Assembly: GCF_012273515.2 (NCBI RefSeq)
Contig: NZ_CP050975.2
Location: 6,572,001 to 6,636,000, forward strand
DNA from: Streptomyces sp. RPA4-2
Lineage (GTDB): Bacteria; Actinomycetota; Actinomycetes; Streptomycetales; Streptomycetaceae
Direction: 5' to 3'
Length of the DNA stretch: 64,000 bases
Below, piece after piece: positions 39,479 through 53,759 of the stretch; positions within the stretch are counted from its first letter, which is position 1; every line of letters begins with the position of its first letter. The position numbers and the translations under genes were made by a program. Under the pieces are notes generated by a model. It ran no database searches. It was not told the origin of the DNA and saw only the letters and a program-made list of their open reading frames with translations.

Positions 39479-40406
39479 TTACTTGGGCGGGGGGTCCTCG
39501 TACGGTGTTCGGTGACGCTCGGCGTCCGGTCCGGGTCCGGTGTCGTGGTGGGGCCGGGTGTCGGGGTGGAGTCGGGTCTCGGGGTGGAGTCGGGTCTCGG
39601 GGTGGGGCCGGATGTCGGGGTGGGGCCCGGCTGGCAGGTCGGGCACCAGTACGTGGGGCGTTCGCGGGAGCCGTCGCCCTGGTCGGCCCGCCGGATCGGG
39701 GTACCGCAGCGCAGACAGGGGCGGGGCGCGCGTCCGTACACGAAGAGGTTCTGGTCGGGGCGGCCCGTGGTGCTGCGGACCGGACGGTCGCGGTTGGCCT
39801 CCAGGAGCCTCTTGGCGAGGACGGGCAGCAGGGGGTGCGGTCGGCGGGGAGCTCGCCGACGGGGAGCCAGGGGGTGACCCTGAGGAGGAAGCAGAGTTCG
39901 CTCTTGTAGACATTGCCGATTCCGGCGAGGTTGCGCTGATCGAGCAGCGCCTCACCCAGGGAGCGGGCGGGGTCCTCGAGGAGGTTCGACAAGGCCTTGT
40001 CGGGGTTCCAGTCGGGGCCGAGGAGGTCGGGGCCGAGATGGCCGACGGCCCGGTCCTCGTCGGTGGTGCGCAGCAGTTCCAGAACGGGCAGCCGGTACCC
40101 GACGGCCGTGCGGTCGGTGGTGCCGAGAATGGCCCGGATCTGGTGGGCCGGACCGCCACTCCAGCGCCGGCCGGGCGCGTACACCTTCCAGGAACCGTCC
40201 ATCCGCAGATGCGAGTGGAGGGTCAGACCGCCCTCGATCCGGGTGAGGAGGTGCTTGCCGCGCGGGGTGACGTCCAGGACCGTGCGGCCGGTGAGGTCGG
40301 CGGTGGCGAACCTGGGGACCCGTAGGTCGGAGCGGGTCAGCACCTTGCCCGCGAGGGCGATGTGCAGCCGTCTCGCGGCCTGCCAGACGGTGTCTCCTTC
40401 AGGCAT
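39475..40406 (-). pseudogene. Nei/Fpg-family DNA glycosylase (endonuclease VIII type), frameshifted
   Basis: The gene encodes a base-excision repair glycosylase: N-terminal MPEGDTVWQAARRLHIALAG with the catalytic Pro2-Glu3, then RGKHLLTRIEGGLTLHSHLRMDGSW, the helix-two-turn-helix (LLDQRNLAGIGNVYKSELCF), and a zinc finger CLRC-x16-CPTC. After VGELPADRT the frame is lost. Protein homology resumes one base off (LLPVLAKRLLEANRDR) and continues through the zinc finger to 39475. The shift lies at a run of five G (39831-39835); a sixth would restore the frame. It is either a sequencing error or a true mutation. The C-terminal tail consists of Thr/Pro/Asp repeats. Confidence 0.85.
39558..39610. repeat. 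18-bp tandem repeat in the glycosylase 3' end
   Basis: TCGGGGTGGAGTCGGGTC is repeated in tandem with a partial third copy. It encodes the TPRPDS repeats of the glycosylase tail. Confidence 0.75.
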
Positions 40407-40442
40407 GAGTTCCAGGGTGGCACGGGTGTGGGCGGGATGCTC

Positions 40443-40484
40443 GGGTGCGGGTGCGGGTGCGGGTGCGGGTGCGGGTGCGGGTGC
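40443..40484. repeat. Hexanucleotide microsatellite (GGGTGC)7
   Basis: Seven perfect copies of GGGTGC are followed by GGGGC repeats. It lies between the lhr stop (40513) and the start of the glycosylase gene (40406), both on the reverse strand, so it may affect glycosylase expression and is prone to slippage. Confidence 0.95.
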
Positions 40485-40512
40485 GGGGCGGGGCGGGGCG
40501 GGTCTGTGGTGG

Positions 40513-45405
<4,893 letters not shown>

Positions 45406-45548
45406 GCGTCCATCCTGCACCCCGCCACTGACAACCGCCCTGACCTGCGCGAATGTGGCCGCCAGGGAAACCGGCACGGCCGGACCGGGACGGGCCGGGG
45501 GGCGAACCGTGGTCGGTGTCCGGCCGTGGCGTCGCGGAGAATGAGGAG

Positions 45549-46544
45549 GTGGCAGGTTCGGGACAGGAGCGGGCACGGCACTGGCAGTACGCGGAACTGC
45601 CGGGTGTCGATCTGCTGCGCGCCCGCTTCGTCGAGAAGGTCTTCGTGCGGCACACCCACGAGAACTTCGTGATCGCCGCCATCGCCGACGGCGTCGAGGT
45701 CTTCCACCACGGCGGCGCCGACCAGTACGCGGGCCCGGGCACCCTCGCGCTCGTCAACCCCGACACCCCGCACACGGGCCGGGCGGGTGTCCCCGAGGGC
45801 TGGCGGTACGGGGCGGTGTACCCGTCCCCCGAACTGATGGCGGAGATCGCCGCCGAGACCACCACGATCCGCGGCACCCCCGGATTCACCCGCCCGGTGC
45901 TCGACGACCCGTACGCCGTGAGCCTGGTCCACGAGGTGCTCCGGGCCGCCGAGGAGGGCAACGCGCTCGCCGCCGACACCCTGCTGAGGGTCGCCGTGAC
46001 CCGGCTGCTCCGTCTGAACGGGGGCCCTCTGCCGCGGCGGGCCGTGCACACCGCCGGTTCCCGCGTCGCCGCTCGCGCGCGTGCCGTGCTGGAGGAGCGG
46101 ATGGCCGAGCCGCCGACCCTGGAGCGGCTCGCCACCGACCTGGGCACCAGCCCGTTCGCCCTGCTGCGCGCCTTCCGTGACACCTACGGCATGCCGCCGC
46201 ACACCTGGCTCACCGACGCCCGGGTCCGCAGGGCCCGCCGGCTCCTGGACACCGGTTCCGCGCCCGCGGACGCGGCCGTCACCGTCGGCTTCACCGACCA
46301 GCCCCATCTGAACCGCCACTTCACACGGATCGTGGGCGTGCCCCCGGGCGCCTACCAGCGTGAGCGCAAGAACGTACAAGACGCCGAGCCGGGGCTGTAC
46401 CTACCGTCCGGGGTGTGGCAGAACAGACAGCTCACGCAGCGACACACAGGAATGAAGACGGCGGAAGACCCGACGCCGCCGTCGTCCGGGACGCCCTGGG
46501 AGTCGGGATCGCCGTCGGACTGTCCGGCTTCGCCTTCGGGGTGA
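45549..46544 (+). CDS. AraC family transcriptional regulator
   Basis: The protein of about 331 residues has an N-terminal cupin-like ligand domain (about 10-150: RARFVEKVFVRHTHENFVIA) and a C-terminal double helix-turn-helix (about 180-275, ending QPHLNRHFTRIVGVPPGAYQ). It diverges from lhr and precedes azlCD, which it probably controls. The start is uncertain: GTG 45549 abuts a GAGGAG, and upstream in-frame GTG codons are possible. The frame stays open for about 55 residues past the domain and overlaps azlC by 130 bases, more than is usual. Confidence 0.85.
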   Translation: MAGSGQERARHWQYAELPGVDLLRARFVEKVFVRHTHENFVIAAIADGVEVFHHGGADQYAGPGTLALVNPDTPHTGRAGVPEGWRYGAVYPSPELMAEIAAETTTIRGTPGFTRPVLDDPYAVSLVHEVLRAAEEGNALAADTLLRVAVTRLLRLNGGPLPRRAVHTAGSRVAARARAVLEERMAEPPTLERLATDLGTSPFALLRAFRDTYGMPPHTWLTDARVRRARRLLDTGSAPADAAVTVGFTDQPHLNRHFTRIVGVPPGAYQRERKNVQDAEPGLYLPSGVWQNRQLTQRHTGMKTAEDPTPPSSGTPWESGSPSDCPASPSG

Positions 46545-47182
46545 CCTCGGCCGGCAGCGGACTCACGGTGCCGCAGACCTGTGCGCTCAGCCTCCTGGTG
46601 TTCACCGGCGCCTCCCAGTTCGCGCTCGTGGGCGCTCTCGCGAGCGGCGGCAATCCCCTCACGGCTGCCGCGGGCGCCTTCTTCCTCGGAGTGCGCAACG
46701 CCTTCTACGGACTGCGTCTGTCGCAGTTGCTGGCCCTCCCGCGCGCGGTGCGTCCGTTCGCCGCGCAGTGGGTGATCGACGAGACCACGGCCGTGGCGCT
46801 GGCCCAGCCGACCCGCCGCAGCGTCCGGATCGGCTTCACCGTCACCGGGCTCACCCTCTACGTCCTGTGGAACCTGACCACGCTCCTGGGCGCCGTCGGG
46901 GCCGACGCCATCGGGGACACCGACGCGTGGGGGCTGGACGCCGCCGGGCCCGCCGTCTTCCTCGCACTGCTCGCACCGATGCTGACGACCACCACGGAGC
47001 GCGCGGTCGCCGGTGCCGCGGTCCTCCTGGGGCTCGGTCTGCTCTCCGTGCTGCCCGCGGGAGTTCCGGTGCTGGTGGCCGCGCTGGCCGCTCCCGCCGC
47101 CCTCTACGTGGAGGGACGCCGGCGCCCGGGGACCGACGGACGGCCGGGGACCGGCCACGACGCACCGGGGGAGGACCGTTGA
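46415..47182 (+). CDS. azlC: AzlC family permease (large subunit of branched-chain amino acid exporter)
   Basis: With AzlD, AzlC forms a membrane exporter of the LIV-E/BrnFE type for branched-chain amino acids or related compounds. The 255-residue protein has about six membrane segments and the family block LLVFTGASQFALVGALASGGNP. QWVIDETTAVA follows. The GTG at 46415 lies inside the AraC reading frame. The stop overlaps azlD by 4 bases (TTGA). The exported substrate is not deducible. Confidence 0.9.
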   Translation: MAEQTAHAATHRNEDGGRPDAAVVRDALGVGIAVGLSGFAFGVTSAGSGLTVPQTCALSLLVFTGASQFALVGALASGGNPLTAAAGAFFLGVRNAFYGLRLSQLLALPRAVRPFAAQWVIDETTAVALAQPTRRSVRIGFTVTGLTLYVLWNLTTLLGAVGADAIGDTDAWGLDAAGPAVFLALLAPMLTTTTERAVAGAAVLLGLGLLSVLPAGVPVLVAALAAPAALYVEGRRRPGTDGRPGTGHDAPGEDR

Positions 47183-47487
47183 ACATCTGGATCGCGATCG
47201 GTGTGACCGCCGTCGGCTGCTACGTGGTCAAACTCACCGGGCTGCTCGTTCCGGCGGGCGTCCTGGAGCGCCCGCTCGTCAAGCGCCTCGCAGCCCTGCT
47301 GCCCGTCGCCCTGCTGGCCGCGCTCACGGCGCAGCAGACCTTCGCCGACGGGCGCGTCCTGGTCGTGGACGCGAAGGCCGCCGGACTCGCCGCGGCCGCC
47401 GTGGCGCTGCTCCTACGGGCCCCCTTCCTGCTCGTGGTGGGTGCCGCGGTGGTCGTGACGGCGGGAGTGCGGGCCATGACCGGCTGA
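47179..47487 (+). CDS. azlD: AzlD domain-containing protein (small exporter subunit)
   Basis: This 102-residue protein has four predicted membrane helices and is the usual small partner of AzlC. The TTG start (LNIWIAIGVTAVGCYVVKLT) overlaps the azlC stop, with GGGGAGGA upstream, so the two are translationally coupled. Confidence 0.9.
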   Translation: MNIWIAIGVTAVGCYVVKLTGLLVPAGVLERPLVKRLAALLPVALLAALTAQQTFADGRVLVVDAKAAGLAAAAVALLLRAPFLLVVGAAVVVTAGVRAMTG

Positions 47488-47576
47488 CGGCGCGGGCGAC
47501 GACCGGCGGCACCGGAGGCGGGCGGCGGGGATCCCCGGCCCGTGACGGCCGGCGGACCGAACCCGCGCCCCCGGGG

Positions 47577-48539
47577 TCAGCCGATGGCCCGCCCGTGGGC
47601 CCGCAGGGTGCGCAGTGCCTCGATCGTCACCATGGGACGGCACTCCAGGGCGGTGCCCGGTGCCCAGGCCCGCCAGCGGACCGGCCAGCCGCCGTCCTTG
47701 CGCTGCTCGTCCGCGAGGAAGTCGAGGGAGCGGGCCATCTCCTCGTCGGTGAACCACGCGCGCGCGAGCGAGCCCGGCGTCTTCGCGTAGTCGTACGGGA
47801 AATGGTGCTCGCCCGGCGCGTAGCCGGAGGCCACCGGGAACGCGTCGAGGCGCTCCGGGTCCAGCGCGGCGAGCCGTTGCTCGCGCACCAGCCGGCCGAG
47901 CCGGTCGGCGGCGGCCTCCGCGCGCGGGCGGTCGGGCGCGGAGTCCAGGAAGGCCACGGCCGCCTCGACCTCGTAGGGATGGGACTTCTCCAGGGAGTCC
48001 ACCGCCTGCCAGCAGAAGTCGGTGGCCCGGAACAGCCAGGCGTGCCACACCTCGTTGCGGTGCAGCAGGCCCACCACGGGCCCGGTGGCCAGCAGTTCGC
48101 TCGGCGGGTCGTCGACGACCGGGACGAAGGGGGCGTGGGGATACCCGCGCTGACTGGGACGGATGGCCGGCAGCGCGCCGTCCGCCGTCGAGACGGACGT
48201 CAGATAGCGGCACACGCGGTCCACGCGCTGTCCGCCGCAGCGCCCGATCGAGTCGAGCACGCGCAGGGCGTGCGCCGTGTGCAGTGGCTGGCTGACCGGG
48301 CCGCGCAGATCGGGTTCGAGCGCATGACCGTATCCCTCGTCGTCGTTGCGGTAGGCGGCCAGCGCGGTCTCGACCGCGTCGGCGCCGCCGTCGTCGCCGT
48401 CGTCGCCGTTCAGGAAGTGGTACACGAAGCGGCGCTGCTCCAGCACGCGCGCCGTGAGCCAGACGAAGTGCTCGGCGCGTGAGAGCGGGGTGTGCGCCGG
48501 GGGCGTCGGGGGGAGTGGGGATGCTCCGGTTTCGGCCAT
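47577..48539 (-). CDS. Conserved hypothetical protein with alpha-toroid (terpene cyclase-like) fold
   Basis: The 320-residue protein has several repeats reminiscent of prenyltransferase/squalene-oxidase alpha-alpha barrels: DDEGYGHALEPDLRGPVSQP near the N-terminus and FLADEQRKDGGWPVRW near the end. There is no DxDD or DDxxD catalytic motif and no signal peptide, so I would not call it a cyclase. It converges with azlD and diverges from the DUF3046 gene. Confidence 0.8.
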   Translation of the reverse strand: MAETGASPLPPTPPAHTPLSRAEHFVWLTARVLEQRRFVYHFLNGDDGDDGGADAVETALAAYRNDDEGYGHALEPDLRGPVSQPLHTAHALRVLDSIGRCGGQRVDRVCRYLTSVSTADGALPAIRPSQRGYPHAPFVPVVDDPPSELLATGPVVGLLHRNEVWHAWLFRATDFCWQAVDSLEKSHPYEVEAAVAFLDSAPDRPRAEAAADRLGRLVREQRLAALDPERLDAFPVASGYAPGEHHFPYDYAKTPGSLARAWFTDEEMARSLDFLADEQRKDGGWPVRWRAWAPGTALECRPMVTIEALRTLRAHGRAIG

Positions 48540-48619
48540 GCCTCAGACCGTAGGACGGAAAGCGGTCTCGGCAAGGGGTCCCGGCCGGGACCCACTCTCA
48601 GGGGCGGGATACTGGAGTC

Positions 48620-48814
48620 ATGCGGTTGACGGTCTTCTGGCAGCGGATGGCGGAGCACTTCGGTGCGGGGTACGCCGACACCTTCGCGCGCGATCATGTG
48701 ATGACGGATCTCGGCGGCCGGACGGTGCACGAGGCCCTGGACGCCGGCTGGGAGGCCAAGGACGTGTGGCGCGTGGTGTGCGCGACCATGAACGTTCCGT
48801 ACGAAAACCGCTGA
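48620..48814 (+). CDS. DUF3046 family protein
   Basis: The 64-residue protein starts MRLTVFWQRMAEHFGAGYAD and continues DHVMTDLGGRTVHEALDAGW, ending DVWRVVCATMNVPYENR. This is the complete DUF3046 pattern, found upstream of recA across actinobacteria. Its function is unknown. Confidence 0.9.
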   Translation: MRLTVFWQRMAEHFGAGYADTFARDHVMTDLGGRTVHEALDAGWEAKDVWRVVCATMNVPYENR

Positions 48815-48906
48815 CGGGACGGGAACTTCCGGGCGAAAGCCGCTGACCGGCCACCAAGGTCCGGGGCCGGGCACCGATTGTCGGTGGCGTGGGCGAGACT
48901 TGCACC

Positions 48907-50121
48907 GTGGCCCCGACAGACGAGACCGCACAGGTCGACCAGCAGACATCACCGTTCGGCACGACGCCGCCCACACCGCCTCCCGGCAGGAACGCCGCGG
49001 GGCAGGGCGCCCGCATGCCGCGGTGGCTGCCGCGCGCCATGGTGCTCGCGCTCACCCTCATCGCGGTCTTCCAGCTCGGCAGTTGGGCGTTCCACCAGCT
49101 GATAGGCCTGTTGATCAACATTCTCATCGCGTTCTTCCTGGCGCTCGCGATCGAGCCCGCGGTGAGCTGGATGGCCTCCTACAACATGCGCCGGGGGATG
49201 GCCACCTTCCTCGTCTTCTTCGGCCTGCTCATCGTGACCGCCGGATTCGTCGCCCTGCTCGGCTCGATGCTCGCGGGCCAGATCATCAAGATGATCGAGG
49301 GCTTCCCCGACTACCTGGACTCGGTGATCAACTGGATCAACTCGACCTTCCACACCGACCTGAGACGGGTGGACGTCCAGGACAGCCTGGTCCACTCCGA
49401 CTGGCTGCGGAAGTACGTGCAGAACAGCGCGACCGGCGTCCTGGACGTGTCCGCGCAGGTGCTCGGGGGCCTCTTCAAGCTGCTGACGATCACGCTGTTC
49501 TCGTTCTACTTCGCGGCCGACGGGCCGCGGCTGCGGCGCGCGCTGTGCTCCGTGCTGCCGCCCGCGCGGCAGGCCGAGGTGCTGCGGGCGTGGGAGATCG
49601 CGGTCGACAAGACCGGCGGCTATCTGTACTCGCGCGGTCTGATGGCGCTGATCTCCGGCATCGCGCACTACATCCTGCTGGAGTCCCTGGGCGTGCCCTA
49701 CGCGCCCGTGCTCGCCGTCTGGGTGGGCCTGGTCTCGCAGTTCATCCCCACCATCGGCACGTATCTCGCGGGTGCCCTGCCGATGCTGATCGCCTTCACG
49801 GTCGATCCCTGGTACGCGCTCTGGGTGCTGGTCTTCGTCGTGATCTACCAGCAGTTCGAGAACTACGTGCTGCAGCCGAAGCTGACCTCCAAAACCGTCG
49901 ACATCCACCCCGCGGTCGCCTTCGGCTCGGTCATCGCGGGCACCGCGCTTCTCGGTGCCGTCGGCGCCCTGATCGCCATTCCCGCGGTCGCCACGCTGCA
50001 GGCCTTCCTGGGCGCGTACGTGAAGCGGTACGACGTCACGGACGACCCCCGGGTGCACGGGCGGCGGATCAGGCGATCCACCCCCTTCCGCGCGCGGCTG
50101 CGCGGGCTGTTCGGCAGATGA
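48907..50121 (+). CDS. AI-2E family transporter (PerM/TqsA-like permease)
   Basis: The protein of about 404 residues has a disordered Pro/Gly N-terminus (about 1-38) and then eight or so membrane helices in the 2-1-5 pattern of the AI-2E family. A soluble segment separates helices 3 and 4, and the conserved FIPTIGTYLAGALPMLIAF lies late in the protein. The C-terminus is strongly basic (RRIRRSTPFRARLRGLF). Family members export small molecules or ions; the substrate here is unknown. GTG 48907 is preferred; GTG 48889 is in frame. Confidence 0.9.
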   Translation: MAPTDETAQVDQQTSPFGTTPPTPPPGRNAAGQGARMPRWLPRAMVLALTLIAVFQLGSWAFHQLIGLLINILIAFFLALAIEPAVSWMASYNMRRGMATFLVFFGLLIVTAGFVALLGSMLAGQIIKMIEGFPDYLDSVINWINSTFHTDLRRVDVQDSLVHSDWLRKYVQNSATGVLDVSAQVLGGLFKLLTITLFSFYFAADGPRLRRALCSVLPPARQAEVLRAWEIAVDKTGGYLYSRGLMALISGIAHYILLESLGVPYAPVLAVWVGLVSQFIPTIGTYLAGALPMLIAFTVDPWYALWVLVFVVIYQQFENYVLQPKLTSKTVDIHPAVAFGSVIAGTALLGAVGALIAIPAVATLQAFLGAYVKRYDVTDDPRVHGRRIRRSTPFRARLRGLFGR

Positions 50122-50181
50122 GGCCCAGCGGCGGACGAGCCCGGCCGGGACCGTCCCGCGGGACCTGCGGCGAGGCGGGTC

Positions 50182-51051
50182 TCACCAGGTGAGGACCGCC
50201 CAGGCCGCGGCGCCCAGGACCGTCGCCGACCAGCAGCCGACCGCCGCGTACATGATCCGCAGTTGCGTCCGGCCGCTCCACGAGGTGCGGGACAGCAGCC
50301 CGGCCAGTGCGGGCAGGACCAGCACCGCGTGCAGGCTCACGCCGTGCAGGGGCTTGAGCGGGGCCGTCGAGTGATACGCCGCCTCCTGGTGGCCGGTACG
50401 GGTGAGGACGACACCGCGCGCGATCATCGCGGCACCCGACAGCAGGGCGACGAGCAGGATCGCGAACCCGGAGCGCACCGCGAGCGGCATTCCCGTGGGG
50501 CCCGCGGGCCGGTTCCGGAAGGAGGCGACCGCGAACACGGTGAGCAGCACCACCAGGACCCCGCCGCCCACCGCGAGCGTCATCGACACCGCCGTGTCGA
50601 AGGCGGTCTCCATGTTGAGGTGCGAGGGCACCCGGCGCCACGCCTGAAGCGTGATCCCGCCGACCTCCACGACACAGTCCGCGGCGAACACGACGAGCAG
50701 CGCGGTGCGCAGGCGCGCACCGACGCGCAGGTACGACGTGACCCAGGTGAGCGCGATCAGCGTCAGTCCGAAGGAGAGCCCGAACGTCACGGGCTTGCGC
50801 CAGGAGACGGGCCCGTCCCAGGGCCCGCCGTCCACGGCGAAGACGACCAGGTGCGCCAGCCCGGAGAGCGTCAGCACGGCTCCGGTGCCGTGGCAGAGGC
50901 GCTCGGAGGGACGGACCGCGCGCCACGCGGCACGGGCACCCCTGCCCTCCCGGTGGCCCGGGCGCGGCGCGGGGACGGTGGCCGGTGGAGTGGTGAGGGC
51001 GGGCGGGTGTGTTCCGCCGCGGTGTTCCGCGAGGCTCTCCGGATGGTCCAT
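50182..51051 (-). CDS. Integral membrane protein, hypothetical
   Basis: The protein of about 289 residues starts MDHPESLAEHRGGTHPP, has a polar N-terminus to about residue 60, then about seven hydrophobic helices. Landmarks are FAVDGGPWDGPVSWRKPVTF near residue 80 and LKPLHGVSLHAVLVLPALAG later. The pattern resembles uncharacterised Streptomyces membrane proteins. The ATG at 51051 is chosen because upstream in-frame sequence is repetitive and non-homologous. Confidence 0.8.
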   Translation of the reverse strand: MDHPESLAEHRGGTHPPALTTPPATVPAPRPGHREGRGARAAWRAVRPSERLCHGTGAVLTLSGLAHLVVFAVDGGPWDGPVSWRKPVTFGLSFGLTLIALTWVTSYLRVGARLRTALLVVFAADCVVEVGGITLQAWRRVPSHLNMETAFDTAVSMTLAVGGGVLVVLLTVFAVASFRNRPAGPTGMPLAVRSGFAILLVALLSGAAMIARGVVLTRTGHQEAAYHSTAPLKPLHGVSLHAVLVLPALAGLLSRTSWSGRTQLRIMYAAVGCWSATVLGAAAWAVLTW

Positions 51052-51452
51052 GGGTTCAGCTTCGACGGCCCGGAGCACGGGGTCGTCGTACGGCCGAAGA
51101 CTCCCGCCGTACGCCGCGGAGAGTATGCGGAGGACACGGCCGGGCCGGTGGGCCGGGATTCCGCCGTACGCCGCGTCGCATCCCCGCCCGGACAGGGCCC
51201 GGCACCGGGGTCCGGCCGTTGTCGGACCGTGACCGTAGTCTCGGAGGTGCCGCGTGGTGCGCTTGACACCAAAATCGAACATCCATTCTTATGGAATCTC
51301 CGGCGGGGCTCATGGCGGGGATTCCGGCAGGGCTTTCGTGGAGATGTGCCCGAGTTATCCACAGGTCGGGCGGGCGTCGGGGCGCATTGTCAGTGGCAGG
51401 CGTTAGCGTCTTTGACGTGAAGCGATCGACTCAAGCAAATCGGGTGGAACCC
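51052..51452 (+). promoter_or_regulatory. recA: recA upstream region
   Basis: About 400 non-coding bases. The recA promoter lies at 51263-51291. A 15-bp direct repeat CCGCCGTACGCCGCG occurs at 51104-51118 and 51161-51175. The recA ribosome binding site region is GGGTGGAAC at 51442-51450. Confidence 0.6.
51263..51291 (+). promoter_or_regulatory. recA: recA promoter with SOS-like box
   Basis: TTGACA (51263-51268), a 17-base spacer and TTCTTA (51286-51291) form a good vegetative promoter. GAACATCCATTC (51277-51288) overlaps the spacer and -10 and matches the actinobacterial LexA half-site pattern GAAC-N4-GTTC except for one base. This fits DNA-damage induction through LexA. Confidence 0.8.
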
Positions 51453-52580
51453 ATGGCAGGTACTGACCGCGAGAAGGCGCTCGACGCCGCGCTCGCACAG
51501 ATTGAACGGCAATTCGGCAAGGGCGCGGTGATGCGCCTGGGCGAGCGCCCGAACGAGCCCATCGAGGTCATCCCCACCGGGTCGACCGCGCTCGACGTGG
51601 CGCTCGGTGTCGGCGGCCTGCCGCGCGGCCGAGTGGTGGAGGTGTACGGCCCGGAGTCCTCCGGCAAGACGACGCTGACGCTGCACGCGGTGGCGAACGC
51701 GCAGAAGGCCGGCGGCCAGGTGGCCTTCGTGGACGCCGAGCACGCCCTCGACCCCGAGTACGCGAAGAAGCTCGGCGTCGACATCGACAACCTGATCCTG
51801 TCCCAGCCGGACAACGGTGAGCAGGCTCTGGAAATCGTGGACATGCTCGTCCGCTCCGGCGCGCTCGACCTCATCGTCATCGACTCCGTCGCCGCCCTGG
51901 TGCCGCGCGCGGAGATCGAGGGCGAGATGGGCGACTCGCACGTGGGTCTGCAGGCCCGTCTGATGAGCCAGGCCCTGCGCAAGATCACCAGCGCGCTCAA
52001 CCAGTCGAAGACCACCGCGATCTTCATCAACCAGCTGCGCGAGAAGATCGGCGTGATGTTCGGTTCCCCGGAGACCACGACGGGTGGCCGGGCGCTGAAG
52101 TTCTACGCCTCGGTGCGTCTCGACATCCGCCGCATCGAAACGCTGAAGGACGGCACGGACGCGGTCGGCAACCGCACCCGCGTCAAGGTCGTCAAGAACA
52201 AGGTCGCGCCCCCCTTCAAGCAGGCCGAGTTCGACATCCTCTACGGGCACGGCATCAGCCGTGAGGGCGGCCTGATCGACATGGGCGTGGAGCACGGCTT
52301 CGTGCGCAAGGCCGGCGCCTGGTACACGTACGAGGGCGACCAGCTCGGCCAGGGCAAGGAGAACGCGCGCAACTTCCTCAAGGACAACCCCGACCTCGCG
52401 AACGAGATCGAGAGGAAGATCAAGGAGAAGCTGGGCGTCGGCGTGAGGCCGGCGGCGGAGCCCACCGTCGAGCCGGGCGCGGACGCGGCGGCCCCGACCG
52501 CCTCGGACGAGGCCGCGAAGACGGTCCCGGCCCCCGCGGTCAAGACGACCAAGTCCAAGACCGCGGCGGCCAAGAGCTAG
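51453..52580 (+). CDS. recA: Recombinase RecA
   Basis: RecA forms filaments on single-stranded DNA for strand exchange and triggers LexA cleavage. The 375-residue protein has Walker [10 protein letters not shown], Walker [11 protein letters not shown], the L1/L2 loops and [13 protein letters not shown]. The C-terminal tail is Ala/Lys/Pro-rich rather than acidic ([12 protein letters not shown]), as in other Streptomyces. ATG 51453 ([18 protein letters not shown]) is the homologous start. recX follows after 3 bases. Confidence 0.98.
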   Translation: MAGTDREKALDAALAQIERQFGKGAVMRLGERPNEPIEVIPTGSTALDVALGVGGLPRGRVVEVYGPESSGKTTLTLHAVANAQKAGGQVAFVDAEHALDPEYAKKLGVDIDNLILSQPDNGEQALEIVDMLVRSGALDLIVIDSVAALVPRAEIEGEMGDSHVGLQARLMSQALRKITSALNQSKTTAIFINQLREKIGVMFGSPETTTGGRALKFYASVRLDIRRIETLKDGTDAVGNRTRVKVVKNKVAPPFKQAEFDILYGHGISREGGLIDMGVEHGFVRKAGAWYTYEGDQLGQGKENARNFLKDNPDLANEIERKIKEKLGVGVRPAAEPTVEPGADAAAPTASDEAAKTVPAPAVKTTKSKTAAAKS

Positions 52581-52583
52581 TCC

Positions 52584-53507
52584 ATGACGCGACGAACCGA
52601 CTGGGCCGAGTACGCCGACCCCGTGCCACCGGAGGGGCGGGGGCACGGGGGGCCCGGCGATGCGGTCGGAGACAGCGGAAGAGCCCACGGCGGGGCGCAC
52701 GGCTCCGACGGGTTCCCCGGCGGGGACCCGGACGGACCGGACGGCGAGGGCCGTTGGAGCGGAGGCCCCCGCGGCCGTGTCGGGCGCGGCGGCACGGACG
52801 GTCCGGCGGGCTACGGCGACGTTCCGGCGGACCCGCACGGTTCGCCGGCTGACGGTTCACGCCGTGGCGGTGCCGGCCGGCGCGGCGACGGAGGGCCGCG
52901 CGGTGGACGAGGGCCTCGGAGAAGCGGCGGTTTCGGTGAGCCGTCCGGCGACCCACAGGATGGAGGCACTCCCACCTCGTCGAGGGCCGAGAAGGGGGAG
53001 CCCCCAGGGGACCCGGCTGAGCGGGCGCGGGCGATCTGTCTGCGCCTGCTCACCGGGACCCCGCGTACGCGGAAACAGCTCGCGGACGCGCTGCGCAAAC
53101 GTGAGATCCCCGACGAGGTCGCGGACGAGGTCCTGTCACGCTTCGAGGAGGTCGGTCTGATCAACGACGGCGCCTTCGCGGACGCCTGGGTGGAGTCCCG
53201 GCACCACGGCCGGGGTCTGGCCCGGCGGGCCCTCGCCCGGGAACTGCGGACCAAGGGCGTGGACTCGACGCTCATCGACGAGGCCGTCGGACAGCTCGAC
53301 TCCGAGCAGGAGGAGATGACGGCGCGCGAACTCGTGGCCCGCAAGCTGCGCTCCACGCGTGGCCTCGACCGCGACAAGCGGCTGCGCCGTCTCGCGGGCA
53401 TGCTCGCCCGCAAGGGTTACCCCGAGGGCATGGCCCTGCGGGTGGTCCGCCAGGCCCTGGAGGAAGAGGGCGAGGACACGGAGGGACTCGGGGACGAGGG
53501 GTTCTGA
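52584..53507 (+). CDS. recX: Regulatory protein RecX
   Basis: RecX binds RecA filaments and limits their activity. The C-terminal half (about residues 143-300) is a normal RecX with three-helix repeats (RARAICLRLLTGTPRTRKQL, RFEEVGLINDGAFADAWVES, KGVDSTLIDEAVGQL). The N-terminal 140 residues are a Gly/Asp/Pro-rich low-complexity extension absent from E. coli RecX. The ATG lies three bases after the recA stop, so recA-recX is an operon. Confidence 0.94.
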   Translation: MTRRTDWAEYADPVPPEGRGHGGPGDAVGDSGRAHGGAHGSDGFPGGDPDGPDGEGRWSGGPRGRVGRGGTDGPAGYGDVPADPHGSPADGSRRGGAGRRGDGGPRGGRGPRRSGGFGEPSGDPQDGGTPTSSRAEKGEPPGDPAERARAICLRLLTGTPRTRKQLADALRKREIPDEVADEVLSRFEEVGLINDGAFADAWVESRHHGRGLARRALARELRTKGVDSTLIDEAVGQLDSEQEEMTARELVARKLRSTRGLDRDKRLRRLAGMLARKGYPEGMALRVVRQALEEEGEDTEGLGDEGF

Positions 53508-53670
53508 CCCGGCAGGGTCGCGGGCACCGGGAGTTCTGGCCCGGCGAGCATTCCGGACAGGAGGTCCGGGCCTGACGGGATTCCGGGCACCCGGTTCCGA
53601 ACGGCAGGAGCGAGGGCCGGTACGCCACGGCGGCCGCCCCTTACGGCAGAGGGCGCCCACCCTGGCGGAG

Positions 53671-53759
53671 CCACCTGAACCACGCCCGGAACCACCTGAA
53701 CCACGAGGTCTGCCCGGACCACGGGGACCACGGGGACCACGGGGCTACGGGGACTACGG
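53671..53759. repeat. Short direct repeats after recX
   Basis: CCACCTGAACCACG occurs at 53671 and 53692 (period 21). It is followed by three copies of the 9-mer GGACCACGG (53716, 53725, 53734) and related GGCTACGG and GGACTACGG units. The array fills the gap between recX and the convergent rhodanese gene, whose stop codon lies inside it. Confidence 0.8.

Noticed and set aside
40443..40484. CRISPR-like array
   Set aside because: The unit is a 6-base microsatellite without spacers, and there are no cas genes in the window.
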